Source: Chloroflexota bacterium
Lineage (GTDB): Bacteria; Chloroflexota; Anaerolineae; Aggregatilineales; UBA2796
Direction: 5' to 3'
DNA length: 64,000 nucleotides
Assembly (NCBI GenBank): GCA_021325095.1
Contig: JAJPHV010000112.1
Location: forward strand, 62,001-126,000
Shown: one piece after another, positions 27,531 through 36,258 of the stretch
How the letters are laid out: the number at the start of each line of letters is the position of its first letter
How positions within the stretch are numbered: the stretch's first letter is position 1
Notes under the pieces: generated by a model
Told to the model about the DNA's origin: nothing
Databases searched by the model: none
What the model saw: only the letters and a program-made list of their open reading frames with translations
Made by a program: the position numbers and the translations under genes

Positions 27531-29846
27531 CTACTGGTTGGGGTGAGGCCCACCGCCGTCGCTGACGTTCGGATCGGGCAATAACTCATACGGATAGCTC
27601 CAAAATTCCGGCCAGGGTTCATAGGGCAACCCGTAATAGGCTTCGATAATTCGGCGCACAATTGGCCCGGCAGTTTCCGAGCCTTCGCGCGAGCGCTCCA
27701 CAAGGACAACAACGGCAATGTCTGACTTTGCGCCGACCTTTCCGGCATAGGCGGCGAACCAGCCATTTGGGTAAGCCGACCCGGTTTGAGCCGTACCAGT
27801 CTTGCCGCACACTGAAATTTGATCGAAGGTCCAGTTGTAGAAAATGAATTTCGCCGTGCCACGTTTCTCATCGCGGGTTACGCCGCAAAGGCCCTGCTGG
27901 ATACCCCGCAGCACTTCTGGCGCAAGTTTTATATCATCGGGTGGGGCAGGTTTTGCTTCGTAGGACGGCGTTTGTTCCGGCGCACCGACACGCTTGACCA
28001 GCAACGGCTGATATAGCTGCCCACCATTAGCAATGCTGACCATCATCCGTGCTACCTGGATCGGCGTTACCTGTACGTCGCCCTGCCCGACAACCGTATT
28101 CAGCGTGTCACCGATACCCCATCGGACATTTGTATTCTTGAATTTCGAGTCAGGGTCAGGGATATAGCCTGTCACTTCGGGGATTGCGTCAATCCCGGTC
28201 TTCACGCCGAGTCCTAGCTGGTTAGCATACGTTTTGAGCAGGTCGCTTTTGCCGGTGCTGTACAAGTCCTTGCCGACTTCCCAGAAGCACGTGTCGCACG
28301 ACGCCGTAAGCGCTTGTATGAGCGTTAGCGTGCCATGATTTTTTTCTTTGCTATATTTATCCAGGTAAATCCAGTCTTTACGTATCTGGTCGCCAAACTT
28401 TGTTCCGTCCCAAAGGCCATTGTCGGTGTACACCTGGTCTAGCTTGAACGTACCGCTGTTTGCTGCTGCGGCCATCGATGCGATCTTGAAGACCGAACCC
28501 AGCGCATAGGTTTCCTGTGTAGCGCGGTTAAACAAGGCGCGCCGCTTGTCGTAGGCAATCTGCGCGTCTGGGCTATCGAATGAGGTGGTTCGTAAATAGG
28601 CATCGGGATCAACTGAAGGAAAGTTAGCCATTGCCAGCACCTCTCCAGTGTTAACATTCAGCACAATGGCTGCTGCGCCTGTTGAAAACTGCGCCCAGTT
28701 CGCGTGATTGAAGGCGCTCGCCAGCGCTTGCTCTGTCGCCAGTTGCAAGTCACGGTCAATCGTCAATGTCACATCCTGGCTGGGGCTGGGGTCTTTAGTA
28801 TGGACAACGCGCACTTGAACACCATTTGATGTATTGATTACAAGACGTGCGCCGCTGTCGCCTGCAAGTTGATTCTCCCAGTATTGCTCGATCCCTTGCC
28901 GCCCGATCAGCGCATCCGGGGCGTAGTGCGGGAACTTAGCTGCCTCCTCTGCCGGGATAGACCCTACAAAGCCAACCACCTGTGGAGCAAGCCCACCACC
29001 GTAATAGAACCGCGTCGTTTGCAGAACGTACTGCAACTTGCACACTGCATCTAATTCCGCATGGTGGGCGTCGAAGTCTTCCTTGCTCAGATGTCCAATT
29101 GTGAAGCCGTAATCCAGGCCAGTAAACCCCAGATAACTCTTTTCAAGGTCAGATTCACGGATACGGAAGGTTTCCGCCAGTTTGTAGAAGCAGTCCTGCG
29201 GCCTCTGCCCTGGATAGGCACGAGTCAAGAGACGCACCGCCATGTTGGGTGTTCCGTCTTTGGCTATAACTTTACCGTTGCGGTCATAAATTACACCGCG
29301 CGGCGATTGGGTCAATTCCAGGTTCAACGTCGCGCCGCCAGCCATTCCTTCAAAGATGTCCATCGTACTCCAGGCCACACGCCAGCCATGTGGCGTGATA
29401 ACGAGGCGCATAGTCCGGTTGGCGTCTGTGAACTCACCCAGAGGGGCTGAATTGAATGTCATGTTGTAGCGAATAATTGCTGTCGTTCCTTGTCGCTCGG
29501 TCTTGTCGCGCATTAACTCGTAGGATTTGCCCTTGTCTCCTGGCTTCAGAATTTGCTCCAACTGGCTGTAGGTTTTGGAGAAGCCCTCTTGCGAGATCAG
29601 CAGGCTTTTGGGCGAAAGCAAACCGTACATCGTGGCATAGTCATTGCTGACCCAGGCATCGAGGAAAGACTTCGCTACGCCTTCGGCATCACCTACACTC
29701 GGCGGGGCGGTTGGTCCTGTTTGATTGCTGCCAGAGGCCGAAAATGTGGTGCAAGCGGTAAGGACGAGGATGCTGGTCAACGCCAGCAGCATTCTGAGTT
29801 TTACAAACAATGCCCAAACGCCATCAGTTTTTAACTCAGTGAGCAT
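27531..29846 (-). CDS. MecA-type penicillin-binding lipoprotein
   Basis: 771 aa from the ATG at 29846. A lipobox (SILVLTACTT) is followed by an NTF2-like MecA N-terminal domain (EGVAKSFLDAWVSNDYATMYGLL), the PBP dimer domain (SPRGVIYDRNGKVIAKDG) and the transpeptidase domain: SxxK in YALGSVFKIASM, SxD in TASCDTCFWEVG where SxN is usual, and KTG in VCGKTGTAQTG. Proteins of this build are often poorly acylated by beta-lactams, but that is not shown here. It is adjacent to PBP2, 77 bases apart, same strand. Confidence 0.87.
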   Translation of the reverse strand: MLTELKTDGVWALFVKLRMLLALTSILVLTACTTFSASGSNQTGPTAPPSVGDAEGVAKSFLDAWVSNDYATMYGLLSPKSLLISQEGFSKTYSQLEQILKPGDKGKSYELMRDKTERQGTTAIIRYNMTFNSAPLGEFTDANRTMRLVITPHGWRVAWSTMDIFEGMAGGATLNLELTQSPRGVIYDRNGKVIAKDGTPNMAVRLLTRAYPGQRPQDCFYKLAETFRIRESDLEKSYLGFTGLDYGFTIGHLSKEDFDAHHAELDAVCKLQYVLQTTRFYYGGGLAPQVVGFVGSIPAEEAAKFPHYAPDALIGRQGIEQYWENQLAGDSGARLVINTSNGVQVRVVHTKDPSPSQDVTLTIDRDLQLATEQALASAFNHANWAQFSTGAAAIVLNVNTGEVLAMANFPSVDPDAYLRTTSFDSPDAQIAYDKRRALFNRATQETYALGSVFKIASMAAAANSGTFKLDQVYTDNGLWDGTKFGDQIRKDWIYLDKYSKEKNHGTLTLIQALTASCDTCFWEVGKDLYSTGKSDLLKTYANQLGLGVKTGIDAIPEVTGYIPDPDSKFKNTNVRWGIGDTLNTVVGQGDVQVTPIQVARMMVSIANGGQLYQPLLVKRVGAPEQTPSYEAKPAPPDDIKLAPEVLRGIQQGLCGVTRDEKRGTAKFIFYNWTFDQISVCGKTGTAQTGSAYPNGWFAAYAGKVGAKSDIAVVVLVERSREGSETAGPIVRRIIEAYYGLPYEPWPEFWSYPYELLPDPNVSDGGGPHPNQ

Positions 29847-30061
29847 AAGGCGATTGATTTCAACTTTGGTGTCATCATGAGGCGCGAAACGCTTTCCTCT
29901 TGAATTGATCCAGGACAAACTCCGACATGTGGCTTCCAAGTCGGAAAAAGATTGAAATGCACGTTACCCGGTATACCACTCCTATCTATGCTTCGGACAG
30001 GTCAGAGCGGGTGTCGAAAAAAACGATCTCAGACACCCTTTTGAAAGGAAGCTATGTCGGG

Positions 30062-32353
30062 TCAACCCAGATTGATGGGGCGACTCTTCAATCTGAGCGA
30101 GTTGGTGACCACGCTGACGCTCGAAAAAGCCATCGCTGAAGCCGCTAGTATCGGGTTGAGCTGACGCAGGAATTCCGGTCCCCAGTTCACTGCAGCCAGC
30201 ACACCCGCCGCAATCGGGATCAGTGCCACGTTGTAGCCGAAGGCCCAAGCGAGGTTTTGCCAGATTGTCCGCATTGTGTTACGCGACAGGCGGATCGCAC
30301 GCGGCACGCCTCGCAGGTCGCCGCTCATCAGGGTGACATCAGACGCTTCCATTGCTACATCCGTGCCAGTACCGATAGCTATGCCTATGTCGGCTTGTGC
30401 CAATGCAGGCGAGTCATTGATACAATCACCGACCATCGCTACGACCAGCCCTTCAGCCTGCAATTGCTTGACGGCAGCGGCTTTGTCGGCGGGCAGCACC
30501 TCGGCCATCACCCGATCAATGCCAACTTCTTGGGCGATGGCGTGAGCAGTCGCGGCGTTATCGCCGGTGATCATGATTACCTGTAAGCCCAGATCATGCA
30601 TTTGTCGGACAGCCTCGACTGAACCCTCCTTAACGGTATCGGCCACACCCAAGAGGCCGACTGCCTGTTGATCCAGTGCCAGCCACAGCGTTGTTTTTGC
30701 CTCGTTTTGGAGCCTATCCGCCTCCGGTTCCAGTCCATTGAGATGTATCTGCTGATCGATCATCAGCCTTCGATTGCCGATCAACACGGTTTGGTTTTTG
30801 ACGGACGCACGGATGCCATGCCCAGCAATCGCTTCAAACTGCGCCGGATCGCTGAGTAACAACCCAGCGGTCTGTGCTGCTTTGACAACAGCCGAGCCGA
30901 GCGGGTGTTCGCTCCCTCGCTCGGCTGACGCTGCCATTTGGAGCAAGCGGTCACGATCACCTGCCCATCCTTTGCCCATCACTATGTCGGTGACTGTCGG
31001 TTCACCGCGTGTAAGTGTGCCAGTTTTGTCCAGCACGACAGCGTTGGTGTGCAACGCCTGTTCGAGTGCCGCGCTGTTCTTGAACAGAATGCCGTTTTCA
31101 GCTCCTTTGCCGATGCCGACCATGATTGCCGTCGGCGTCGCCAGTCCCATTGCGCACGGGCAGGCGATAACCAGGACGGCTACCATGCGAATCATACTCG
31201 TGGTAAAGTCGCTGCTGCCCAACATCCACAAGGCAAAGGTCAACACGGCAATAACGATCACGGTTGGCACAAAGACCGCCGACACCTTGTCCACCAGCCG
31301 CTGAATGGGTGCTTTCGATCCCTGTGCTTGCTCGACCAGACGGATTATCTGCGCCAACGCCGTCTCGCGCCCAACCCGGGTCGCCTTGAACTTGATCATC
31401 CCCTGTTTATTCAGGGTAGCCCCGATCACTTCGTCGCCAACTGTCCGCGTCACAGGCATACTCTCGCCAGTGATCATGCTCTGATCGATAGCGGTCGATC
31501 CCTCGATCACGATGCCATCTACCGGGAGTTTCTCGCCAGGCCGGACGATGACCACATCGCCCACAATCACTTGCTCAATCGAAATATCAACGTCGGCACC
31601 GTCACGCACGACACGCGCTGTCTTGGCGCGCATTCCCATCAGCTTTTTGATGGCTTCGCTGGTTCGGCCTTTAGCACGCACCTCTAGCAGCCTGCCGAGT
31701 ACGATGAGTGTGATGATGACCGCTGCCGTCTCGAAGTAGACGTGATAGCCTTTATTCATTGAGGCGCTGTCTGGTGCGGACAGCAGGCCAAGCGTCACAG
31801 GGATGCTGTAAAAATAGGCAACCGATGTCCCTAAAGCGACAAGTACATCCATGTTTGGACTGGCCGCCCGCAAGGCGCGGTATGCGCCGACGTAGTAGTC
31901 CCAACCGGCGTAGAACTGCACAGGTGTAGCCAATGCCCAGAACAAGTAGTTTAACCAGGGTGCTGTCGCCCATTCGCCAAGCAGGCCCAGGTCACGAGCC
32001 ATCGCCATAGCAAACAAGGGGATTGTGAAAACTGCGCCCACGATCAGGCGACGCCATTGGTGCGCTATCTCTGCTGCGCGGGCTTTCGCCTCTGAGTCCT
32101 CAATAGCTTCATCCTCGGCGACGGCAGGTACGTCGTAGCCTGCTTTTCGTATACGAGTCACAATCTCATCGTGGCTAACCACTGTCGGGTTATAGGTCAC
32201 ACTGAGCCGCTCGTTAGCCAGATTGACATTTGCCAATTCAATGCCGGGCAATTTTCGTACATTGCGTTCGATGGTCGCCACGCAGTTGGCACATGTCATG
32301 CCTATGATGGGTAGTATTTCTTGTTGCAGCATGGTCTGAGCTTGCTGTGTCAC
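30062..32353 (-). CDS. copA: Copper-exporting P1B-type ATPase (copy 1)
   Basis: 763 aa. One N-terminal HMA domain (GMTCANCVATIERNVRKL), eight membrane helices, actuator TGES (ITGESMPVTR), the CPC ion site (IACPCAMGLATPTAI), the phosphorylation loop DKTGTLTRGEPTV, and HP (SEHPLGSAVVK). The hinge motif reads GDCINDSPAL where the family nearly always has GDGINDAPAL; copy 2 (48793) has the normal form. It exports Cu(I) from the cytoplasm. It is the last gene of csoR-copZ-copA on the minus strand. Confidence 0.92.
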   Translation of the reverse strand: MTQQAQTMLQQEILPIIGMTCANCVATIERNVRKLPGIELANVNLANERLSVTYNPTVVSHDEIVTRIRKAGYDVPAVAEDEAIEDSEAKARAAEIAHQWRRLIVGAVFTIPLFAMAMARDLGLLGEWATAPWLNYLFWALATPVQFYAGWDYYVGAYRALRAASPNMDVLVALGTSVAYFYSIPVTLGLLSAPDSASMNKGYHVYFETAAVIITLIVLGRLLEVRAKGRTSEAIKKLMGMRAKTARVVRDGADVDISIEQVIVGDVVIVRPGEKLPVDGIVIEGSTAIDQSMITGESMPVTRTVGDEVIGATLNKQGMIKFKATRVGRETALAQIIRLVEQAQGSKAPIQRLVDKVSAVFVPTVIVIAVLTFALWMLGSSDFTTSMIRMVAVLVIACPCAMGLATPTAIMVGIGKGAENGILFKNSAALEQALHTNAVVLDKTGTLTRGEPTVTDIVMGKGWAGDRDRLLQMAASAERGSEHPLGSAVVKAAQTAGLLLSDPAQFEAIAGHGIRASVKNQTVLIGNRRLMIDQQIHLNGLEPEADRLQNEAKTTLWLALDQQAVGLLGVADTVKEGSVEAVRQMHDLGLQVIMITGDNAATAHAIAQEVGIDRVMAEVLPADKAAAVKQLQAEGLVVAMVGDCINDSPALAQADIGIAIGTGTDVAMEASDVTLMSGDLRGVPRAIRLSRNTMRTIWQNLAWAFGYNVALIPIAAGVLAAVNWGPEFLRQLNPILAASAMAFSSVSVVTNSLRLKSRPINLG

Positions 32354-32411
32354 GAAGGTTCCTTCCTATACTGGTCTCGCCTGGTGCGCAGGTACGGGGA
32401 GAATCATCTGG

Positions 32412-32618
32412 CTATCGCGTTGGCGCATAGTCTATATCCGTCAGTAGCTTTTCAATCGCTGTCCAGGTGGCCGGGCCTTCCCATTCAACTTTGACCTGCT
32501 TGGTCTTCTCGTTGGCTTTGACGGCTCGAACTCCTTTTAGTTCGCTGAGTTCAGTCTCAACGGTACGGACACAGTGCCCACAGCTAATGTTTGGAACGAG
32601 GAACGTCTTGCTGTCCAT
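32412..32618 (-). CDS. copZ: CopZ-like copper chaperone (copy 1)
   Basis: 68 aa, a single HMA domain with the metal site ISCGHCVRTVE. It should deliver Cu(I) to CopA, 58 bases downstream. Very similar to copy 2 at 48524-48727 (both contain SKTF, VPNISC, ATW). Confidence 0.9.
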   Translation of the reverse strand: MDSKTFLVPNISCGHCVRTVETELSELKGVRAVKANEKTKQVKVEWEGPATWTAIEKLLTDIDYAPTR

Positions 32619-32649
32619 GACAGTTTTATCTCCCTATTGAGCATTCGAT

Positions 32650-32925
32650 CTACCGATTGGTTAGCGACCATACTTCGCCGATCTCAGCCAATGCCTGCTC
32701 GCGCTCGTCCGGGTGATTGCCACGAACAGCGGTTATCAGGCAAGTGTGCAAGTGGTCGTCCAGAATCATCTGACTGACTTTCGCCAGTGCCGCTTGAGTT
32801 GCCTGAATCTGCCTGATCACGGCAACGCAGTAGCATTCCTGATCGAGCATCGTTACAATGCCATCGACATGCTCCACGACACCCTTGAGGCGGTTGATGA
32901 CGACAACTTGGGTCTTGCGATCCAT
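32650..32925 (-). CDS. csoR: CsoR-family copper-sensing repressor (copy 1)
   Basis: 91 aa from the ATG at 32925. All-helical DUF156 fold with the Cu(I) ligands in ECYCVAVIRQIQ and in DDHLHTCLITA (Cys, His/Cys pattern of CsoR). CsoR releases its operator when Cu(I) binds. It heads the csoR-copZ-copA operon. I could not find a clear CsoR operator immediately upstream, in contrast to copy 2. Confidence 0.88.
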   Translation of the reverse strand: MDRKTQVVVINRLKGVVEHVDGIVTMLDQECYCVAVIRQIQATQAALAKVSQMILDDHLHTCLITAVRGNHPDEREQALAEIGEVWSLTNR

Positions 32926-33063
32926 ATTTTCGCCCCTGTCTGTCCCATCCCCACGACGGAAAACCCGGATTAGTCGCGGCGATTGTAGCCAGCACCATCG
33001 CTTCAATTAGGAATCCCGGCTACATTGCCACGCTGTCAGTCCGGTGCCGCTATGAGGCGGTGA

Positions 33064-33903
33064 TTACTGTGTCTTACTAGCACTCAACTCCGTGATCAGG
33101 CTTTCAATTGTCGAGATCTCGGCCTTTTGACCAGCAATAATCTTCTGTGCCATATCGCGCAGGGGTTTGTTTTCTGCATACGTGAGAATACGCTCGGCCA
33201 TGCTAACCGCCTCAGCATCGTGATCGCTCATGGTTTCCAGCCAGGCCACTTCGTACTCGTGGCCTTCCAATTTGCTTAAACTTCCCATCACACCCGTCGC
33301 CATTCCACCCATGCCCATATCGGTACCATGCATCATGGACATCATCATCTCCATCATTGGCATCATCGACATGCCCGAACCTTTGGGCGTTTTGTCGCCA
33401 TTACCGTTTTGCCCCGTCATTCCGCCCATATCGGGCGCTTTGTCTTTGCTTCCATCCTGCCCCATCATCCCACCCATATCGGGTGTCTGTTGTCCACTGC
33501 CGCTTTGCCCCATCGTCCCGCCCATGCCCATGTCGTTGCTATCCATCATGGACATCATCATCTTCATCATTGGCATCATCGACATGGATGTGTCCACACT
33601 TGATCGCGGGGTATAGTCAAGCTGATACCAGGAAAGCAGCCACCCACGCATTATTTTGATTTCGGTACTCTGGGCATCGATGATCGTCTGAGCAAGTTTC
33701 CGAACGGACTCCGTTTTCGCCTTCTTGAGACTATCGTTTGCCAAATCGAGTGACGTTTGGTGATGGTCAATCATACCTTCTAGAAAGCGCACTTCGGCGC
33801 GCCCCGCACGGCCTGTAACTGGCCCGTCTGCGAACACCGAGGGCAATGCTACCAGCATAAAAACCAACGTGAACACACCAAAAGCAAACCATTGCCTTTT
33901 CAT
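33064..33903 (-). CDS. Tandem DUF305 protein with methionine-rich copper-binding centre
   Basis: 279 aa from the ATG at 33903 (upstream frame rejected). Signal peptide ending VFA, a DUF305 helical half (FLEGMIDHHQTSLDLAND), a central Met/Gly-rich region of about 120 residues with two near-identical blocks (MSMMPMMKMMMSMM and MSMMPMMEMMMSMM) and three MGG(M/T)MGQ-type units, and a second DUF305 half (ETMSDHDAEAVSMAERIL). Met clusters bind Cu(I) in exported copper proteins. Its promoter is the consensus one at 33963-34003. Copper storage or scavenging outside the cell is inferred. Confidence 0.82.
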   Translation of the reverse strand: MKRQWFAFGVFTLVFMLVALPSVFADGPVTGRAGRAEVRFLEGMIDHHQTSLDLANDSLKKAKTESVRKLAQTIIDAQSTEIKIMRGWLLSWYQLDYTPRSSVDTSMSMMPMMKMMMSMMDSNDMGMGGTMGQSGSGQQTPDMGGMMGQDGSKDKAPDMGGMTGQNGNGDKTPKGSGMSMMPMMEMMMSMMHGTDMGMGGMATGVMGSLSKLEGHEYEVAWLETMSDHDAEAVSMAERILTYAENKPLRDMAQKIIAGQKAEISTIESLITELSASKTQ

Positions 33904-33962
33904 GATTGTCTCCTCGAATCCTGCTCTACGCTTTCCGGTACCGACACTTTGCCATCCAAATA

Positions 33963-34003
33963 TTGACAGATTATATGTACTTATCGTACTATTGTCAATA
34001 GTA
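33963..34003. promoter_or_regulatory. Bidirectional promoter with BlaI-type palindromic operator (site 1)
   Basis: The palindrome TACTATTGTCAATAGTA occupies 33987-34003. On the minus strand TTGACA (33998-33993) and TATAAT (33975-33970) are 17 bases apart, a full consensus promoter for the DUF305 gene. On the plus strand TTGACA (33963-33968) and TACTAT (33987-33992) are 18 apart, reading toward the peroxiredoxin at 34256. The operator overlaps both. Related sites are at 41366 and 45875. The 34004-34255 leader holds no credible gene. Confidence 0.75.
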
Positions 34004-34255
34004 GAACGTGTTTGAGCATCTTGGGCGTGGGATACCCAACGCAACCTATACATTGCTTAACTGCCAATTGGAAAAAACGTCCTGAGCAGCCCAAGAGAGT
34101 GCCTGGCAAAGAAGTGAGCGCAATGGACATCGTGCCTTCTGAAACAATTCGTCCGTGTATTTTGTCTGAGCAATTCAAGCTCACCTGGTACTGATGTTGA
34201 CTGAGAAGCTAAGAAAGCTCATGACTCGAACACTGTGTCAAATTAGGAGTATGTT

Positions 34256-34933
34256 ATGAAATCGATAGTCAAACAGAAGTCGATGAATACGCCGAAATCA
34301 AAAAAGAGGCAAAAATCGAGAAATGCCTGGCAGAAACGGCTCGTGGTTGGTGTTGTCGGTGCTGTCTTTGTCGTCGGAACGGTCTTATCGATAAGCAAGG
34401 GCCGTATTGGCGCTACAACCAAAGAAACTGAACCCTATATCTATGCTGTTGGCAGACCTGGGCCGGGCGATCAAGCTCCAGAATTTACCCTTACGTCAAC
34501 TTCAGGTAGTGAGATTTCACTGTCAGCCTATAGAGGCAAGACTGTACTACTATTTTTCCAGGAAGGATTGACGTGTGAAGCATGTTGGACCCAGGTGGGC
34601 GATTTGGAGAAAGATGCAAAGTTATTTAAGGATCAAGTTGGCATTGATCAAATGCTGGTGATAACTCTTGATCCTGTCAAATTGCTAGCCCAAAAGGTAC
34701 AGACTAATGGTTACAAGGTTCCCGTACTTTCTGATCAAAACAAGGCCGTTTCTGTAGCATATAGCGCATTAGCATACGGTATGATGCATGGCACGACTCC
34801 TGGGCACACATTTATCCTCGTTGATCCTGGAGGCGTGATTCGATGGCGGGCAGATTATGGAGGAGCTCCTAATTATGCAATGTATGTACCCGACCCTCAG
34901 ATCATGCAAGACATGGAAACCGATTTGAATTAG
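34256..34933 (+). CDS. Membrane-anchored peroxiredoxin-like protein, C-E-A-C form
   Basis: 225 aa. Lys-rich cytoplasmic start, one helix (LVVGVVGAVFVVGTVLSI), then an AhpC/TSA redoxin domain (GPGDQAPEFTLTSTSG; FFQEGLTCEACWTQVGDLE; TFILVDPGGVIRWRADYGG). It is a paralogue of the UGA-containing protein at 4067-4732 and shows Cys where that gene has UGA. The pair is the best evidence that the UGA encodes selenocysteine. Expression probably comes from the plus-strand arm of promoter site 1. Confidence 0.82.
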   Translation: MKSIVKQKSMNTPKSKKRQKSRNAWQKRLVVGVVGAVFVVGTVLSISKGRIGATTKETEPYIYAVGRPGPGDQAPEFTLTSTSGSEISLSAYRGKTVLLFFQEGLTCEACWTQVGDLEKDAKLFKDQVGIDQMLVITLDPVKLLAQKVQTNGYKVPVLSDQNKAVSVAYSALAYGMMHGTTPGHTFILVDPGGVIRWRADYGGAPNYAMYVPDPQIMQDMETDLN

Positions 34934-35091
34934 CCACCCGGGTCTCATACAAACGTGCGGGAATGACTATCGTGAGATAGCTTTGAGTTATCATATCTAG
35001 AGCCTGTCGATAAGGTCATTGAATGCAAGCCATAAGCTATGACAGCCTATCTGAAAACCACTCGAATAACGGGAACGAGGAGAACACCTTA

Positions 35092-35616
35092 ATGACTACC
35101 CAACGAATCAAACTACCGATTACGGGTATGACATGTGCGACATGCGCTTTTACGGTGGAACGGGCATTGCGAGTCTATGACGGTGTTTCAGAAGTTTACG
35201 TCAATCGTGCGCCTGGCTATGCGAGTATTGTGTACGATCCGAAACAGATTGGCCCGACTCAACTTGTAAAACAAGTTTACAACGCTGGATACGGTGTTGA
35301 GATGGCAACAATGGAATTCGGCGTCGTCAGTGCAGCGAACGAGGAGAACGTTCAGAAACTAGAAGAGCTGCTCATGAACATGCCGGGCATTTCGTCGGTA
35401 GATGTAAACCTGAAAACCGAGAAGGTAACGATAAGCTACATTTCGGGGACAGTACAACATGCCGATGCTGTAAAAGCACTTGAAGATGCCGGATACAGCA
35501 TCTTTGAGTTACCTGAAGCTGAAGACGGCTCCCTTCAGTTGGCAAACGGATCTGTTTCCATCTTGTTGAAAGGTTTAGCGAATAAGTTCCTCGATAGGAT
35601 TAATCCCGACAAGTGA
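35092..35616 (+). CDS. Two-domain HMA protein, second domain without metal cysteines
   Basis: 174 aa from the ATG at 35092 (CGAGGAGAA upstream). The first HMA domain has GMTCATCAFTVERAL. The second (residues 80-150: LMNMPGISSVDVNLKTEKVT) has the fold pattern but no CxxC. It may be a chaperone or a fragment of the N-terminal region of a P-type ATPase; a separate ATPase gene lies downstream. Role inferred: metal delivery. Confidence 0.75.
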   Translation: MTTQRIKLPITGMTCATCAFTVERALRVYDGVSEVYVNRAPGYASIVYDPKQIGPTQLVKQVYNAGYGVEMATMEFGVVSAANEENVQKLEELLMNMPGISSVDVNLKTEKVTISYISGTVQHADAVKALEDAGYSIFELPEAEDGSLQLANGSVSILLKGLANKFLDRINPDK

Positions 35617-35633
35617 AATGTTATGGCAGCAGG

Positions 35634-36062
35634 TCAGTGAGCTGTCTTGTGCTGCTCAATAATCCCGCAGACACAGGCATCAGCGTGCATCGTTTTACGT
35701 GTCTCTTCACGGAGGGTAAGAAGCTCCTGCCGAAAATCAGAGAGCGTGCGCAGTTGCGCCTCCACAGCCGTAAGTTTGTGGTCAAGTAGTCCCAGAACGC
35801 GCTCGCAGGGCTGCGCTCCATTGCGCCGCAGTGCAAGGATTTCACCAATCTCCTCAAGCGTCAGGCCGACAGCCTTTGCCTTACCAATGAAATGCAACCG
35901 CTCGCGGTCAGCATCATTATAGAGCCGGTAGCCATTCTCACCCCGCTTGGCAGGCAGCAGGAGACCAATTTCCTCATAATAGCGGATTGTCTTGGGATTA
36001 ATCCCTAGTTCAGCGGCCAATTCACCGATGCGCAGTTGGGGCGCAGTACTCATCTGGTTCAT
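35634..36062 (-). CDS. MerR-family metal-responsive regulator (Zn/Cd/Pb-like)
   Basis: 142 aa. N-terminal winged helix (LGINPKTIRYYEEIGLL, GYRLYNDADRERL), dimer helix and a metal-binding end. Cys occurs at QPCERVLGLL (the position that distinguishes divalent-metal sensors from CueR) and in DACVCGIIEQHK. It is divergent from the P-type ATPase at 36259, whose promoter has the typical MerR layout. A divalent metal sensor is likely, copper less so. Confidence 0.85.
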   Translation of the reverse strand: MNQMSTAPQLRIGELAAELGINPKTIRYYEEIGLLLPAKRGENGYRLYNDADRERLHFIGKAKAVGLTLEEIGEILALRRNGAQPCERVLGLLDHKLTAVEAQLRTLSDFRQELLTLREETRKTMHADACVCGIIEQHKTAH

Positions 36063-36088
36063 CTTGTCACCCCTTTGTCTTCATCTAA

Positions 36089-36128
36089 CTGAGACGTGGT
36101 CATAAAACGAATTATGACCACGTCTCAG
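36089..36128. repeat. Perfect 17-bp inverted repeat between merR and the ATPase gene
   Basis: CTGAGACGTGGTCATAA (36089-36105) is followed after AACGAA by its exact reverse complement (36112-36128). It is longer than a MerR operator and sits just upstream of the minus-strand merR start. It could be an operator for another regulator, a hairpin in the merR leader or an element end. Confidence 0.6.
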
Positions 36129-36160
36129 CTAATTCTTGCATAATTCTAACACACTTGCCC

Positions 36161-36192
36161 TTGACTTTCCAGTTAGCTGGAAGGTGTACAGT
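36161..36192 (+). promoter_or_regulatory. MerR-type promoter with 20-bp spacer
   Basis: TTGACT (36161-36166) and TACAGT (36187-36192) are separated by 20 bases, longer than normal, with the imperfect dyad CTTTCCAG-TTAG-CTGGAAGG in the spacer. This is the standard arrangement in which a MerR-family activator untwists DNA on metal binding. It drives the P-type ATPase at 36259. Confidence 0.8.
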
Positions 36193-36258
36193 TGGAGCAT
36201 CCAACGGTGAGCCTTGTTTGATCTATGCAATCTCTGTACTACAGAGGAGGGTATCTCT

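Noticed and set aside
28300..28345. Loss of the SxN motif in the MecA-like PBP as a sign of inactivity.
   Set aside because: SxD variants occur and the other two motifs are intact, so the protein is treated as functional.
34012..34194. A 60-codon plus-strand frame in the leader of the peroxiredoxin gene.
   Set aside because: TTG start, no ribosome site, no recognisable content.
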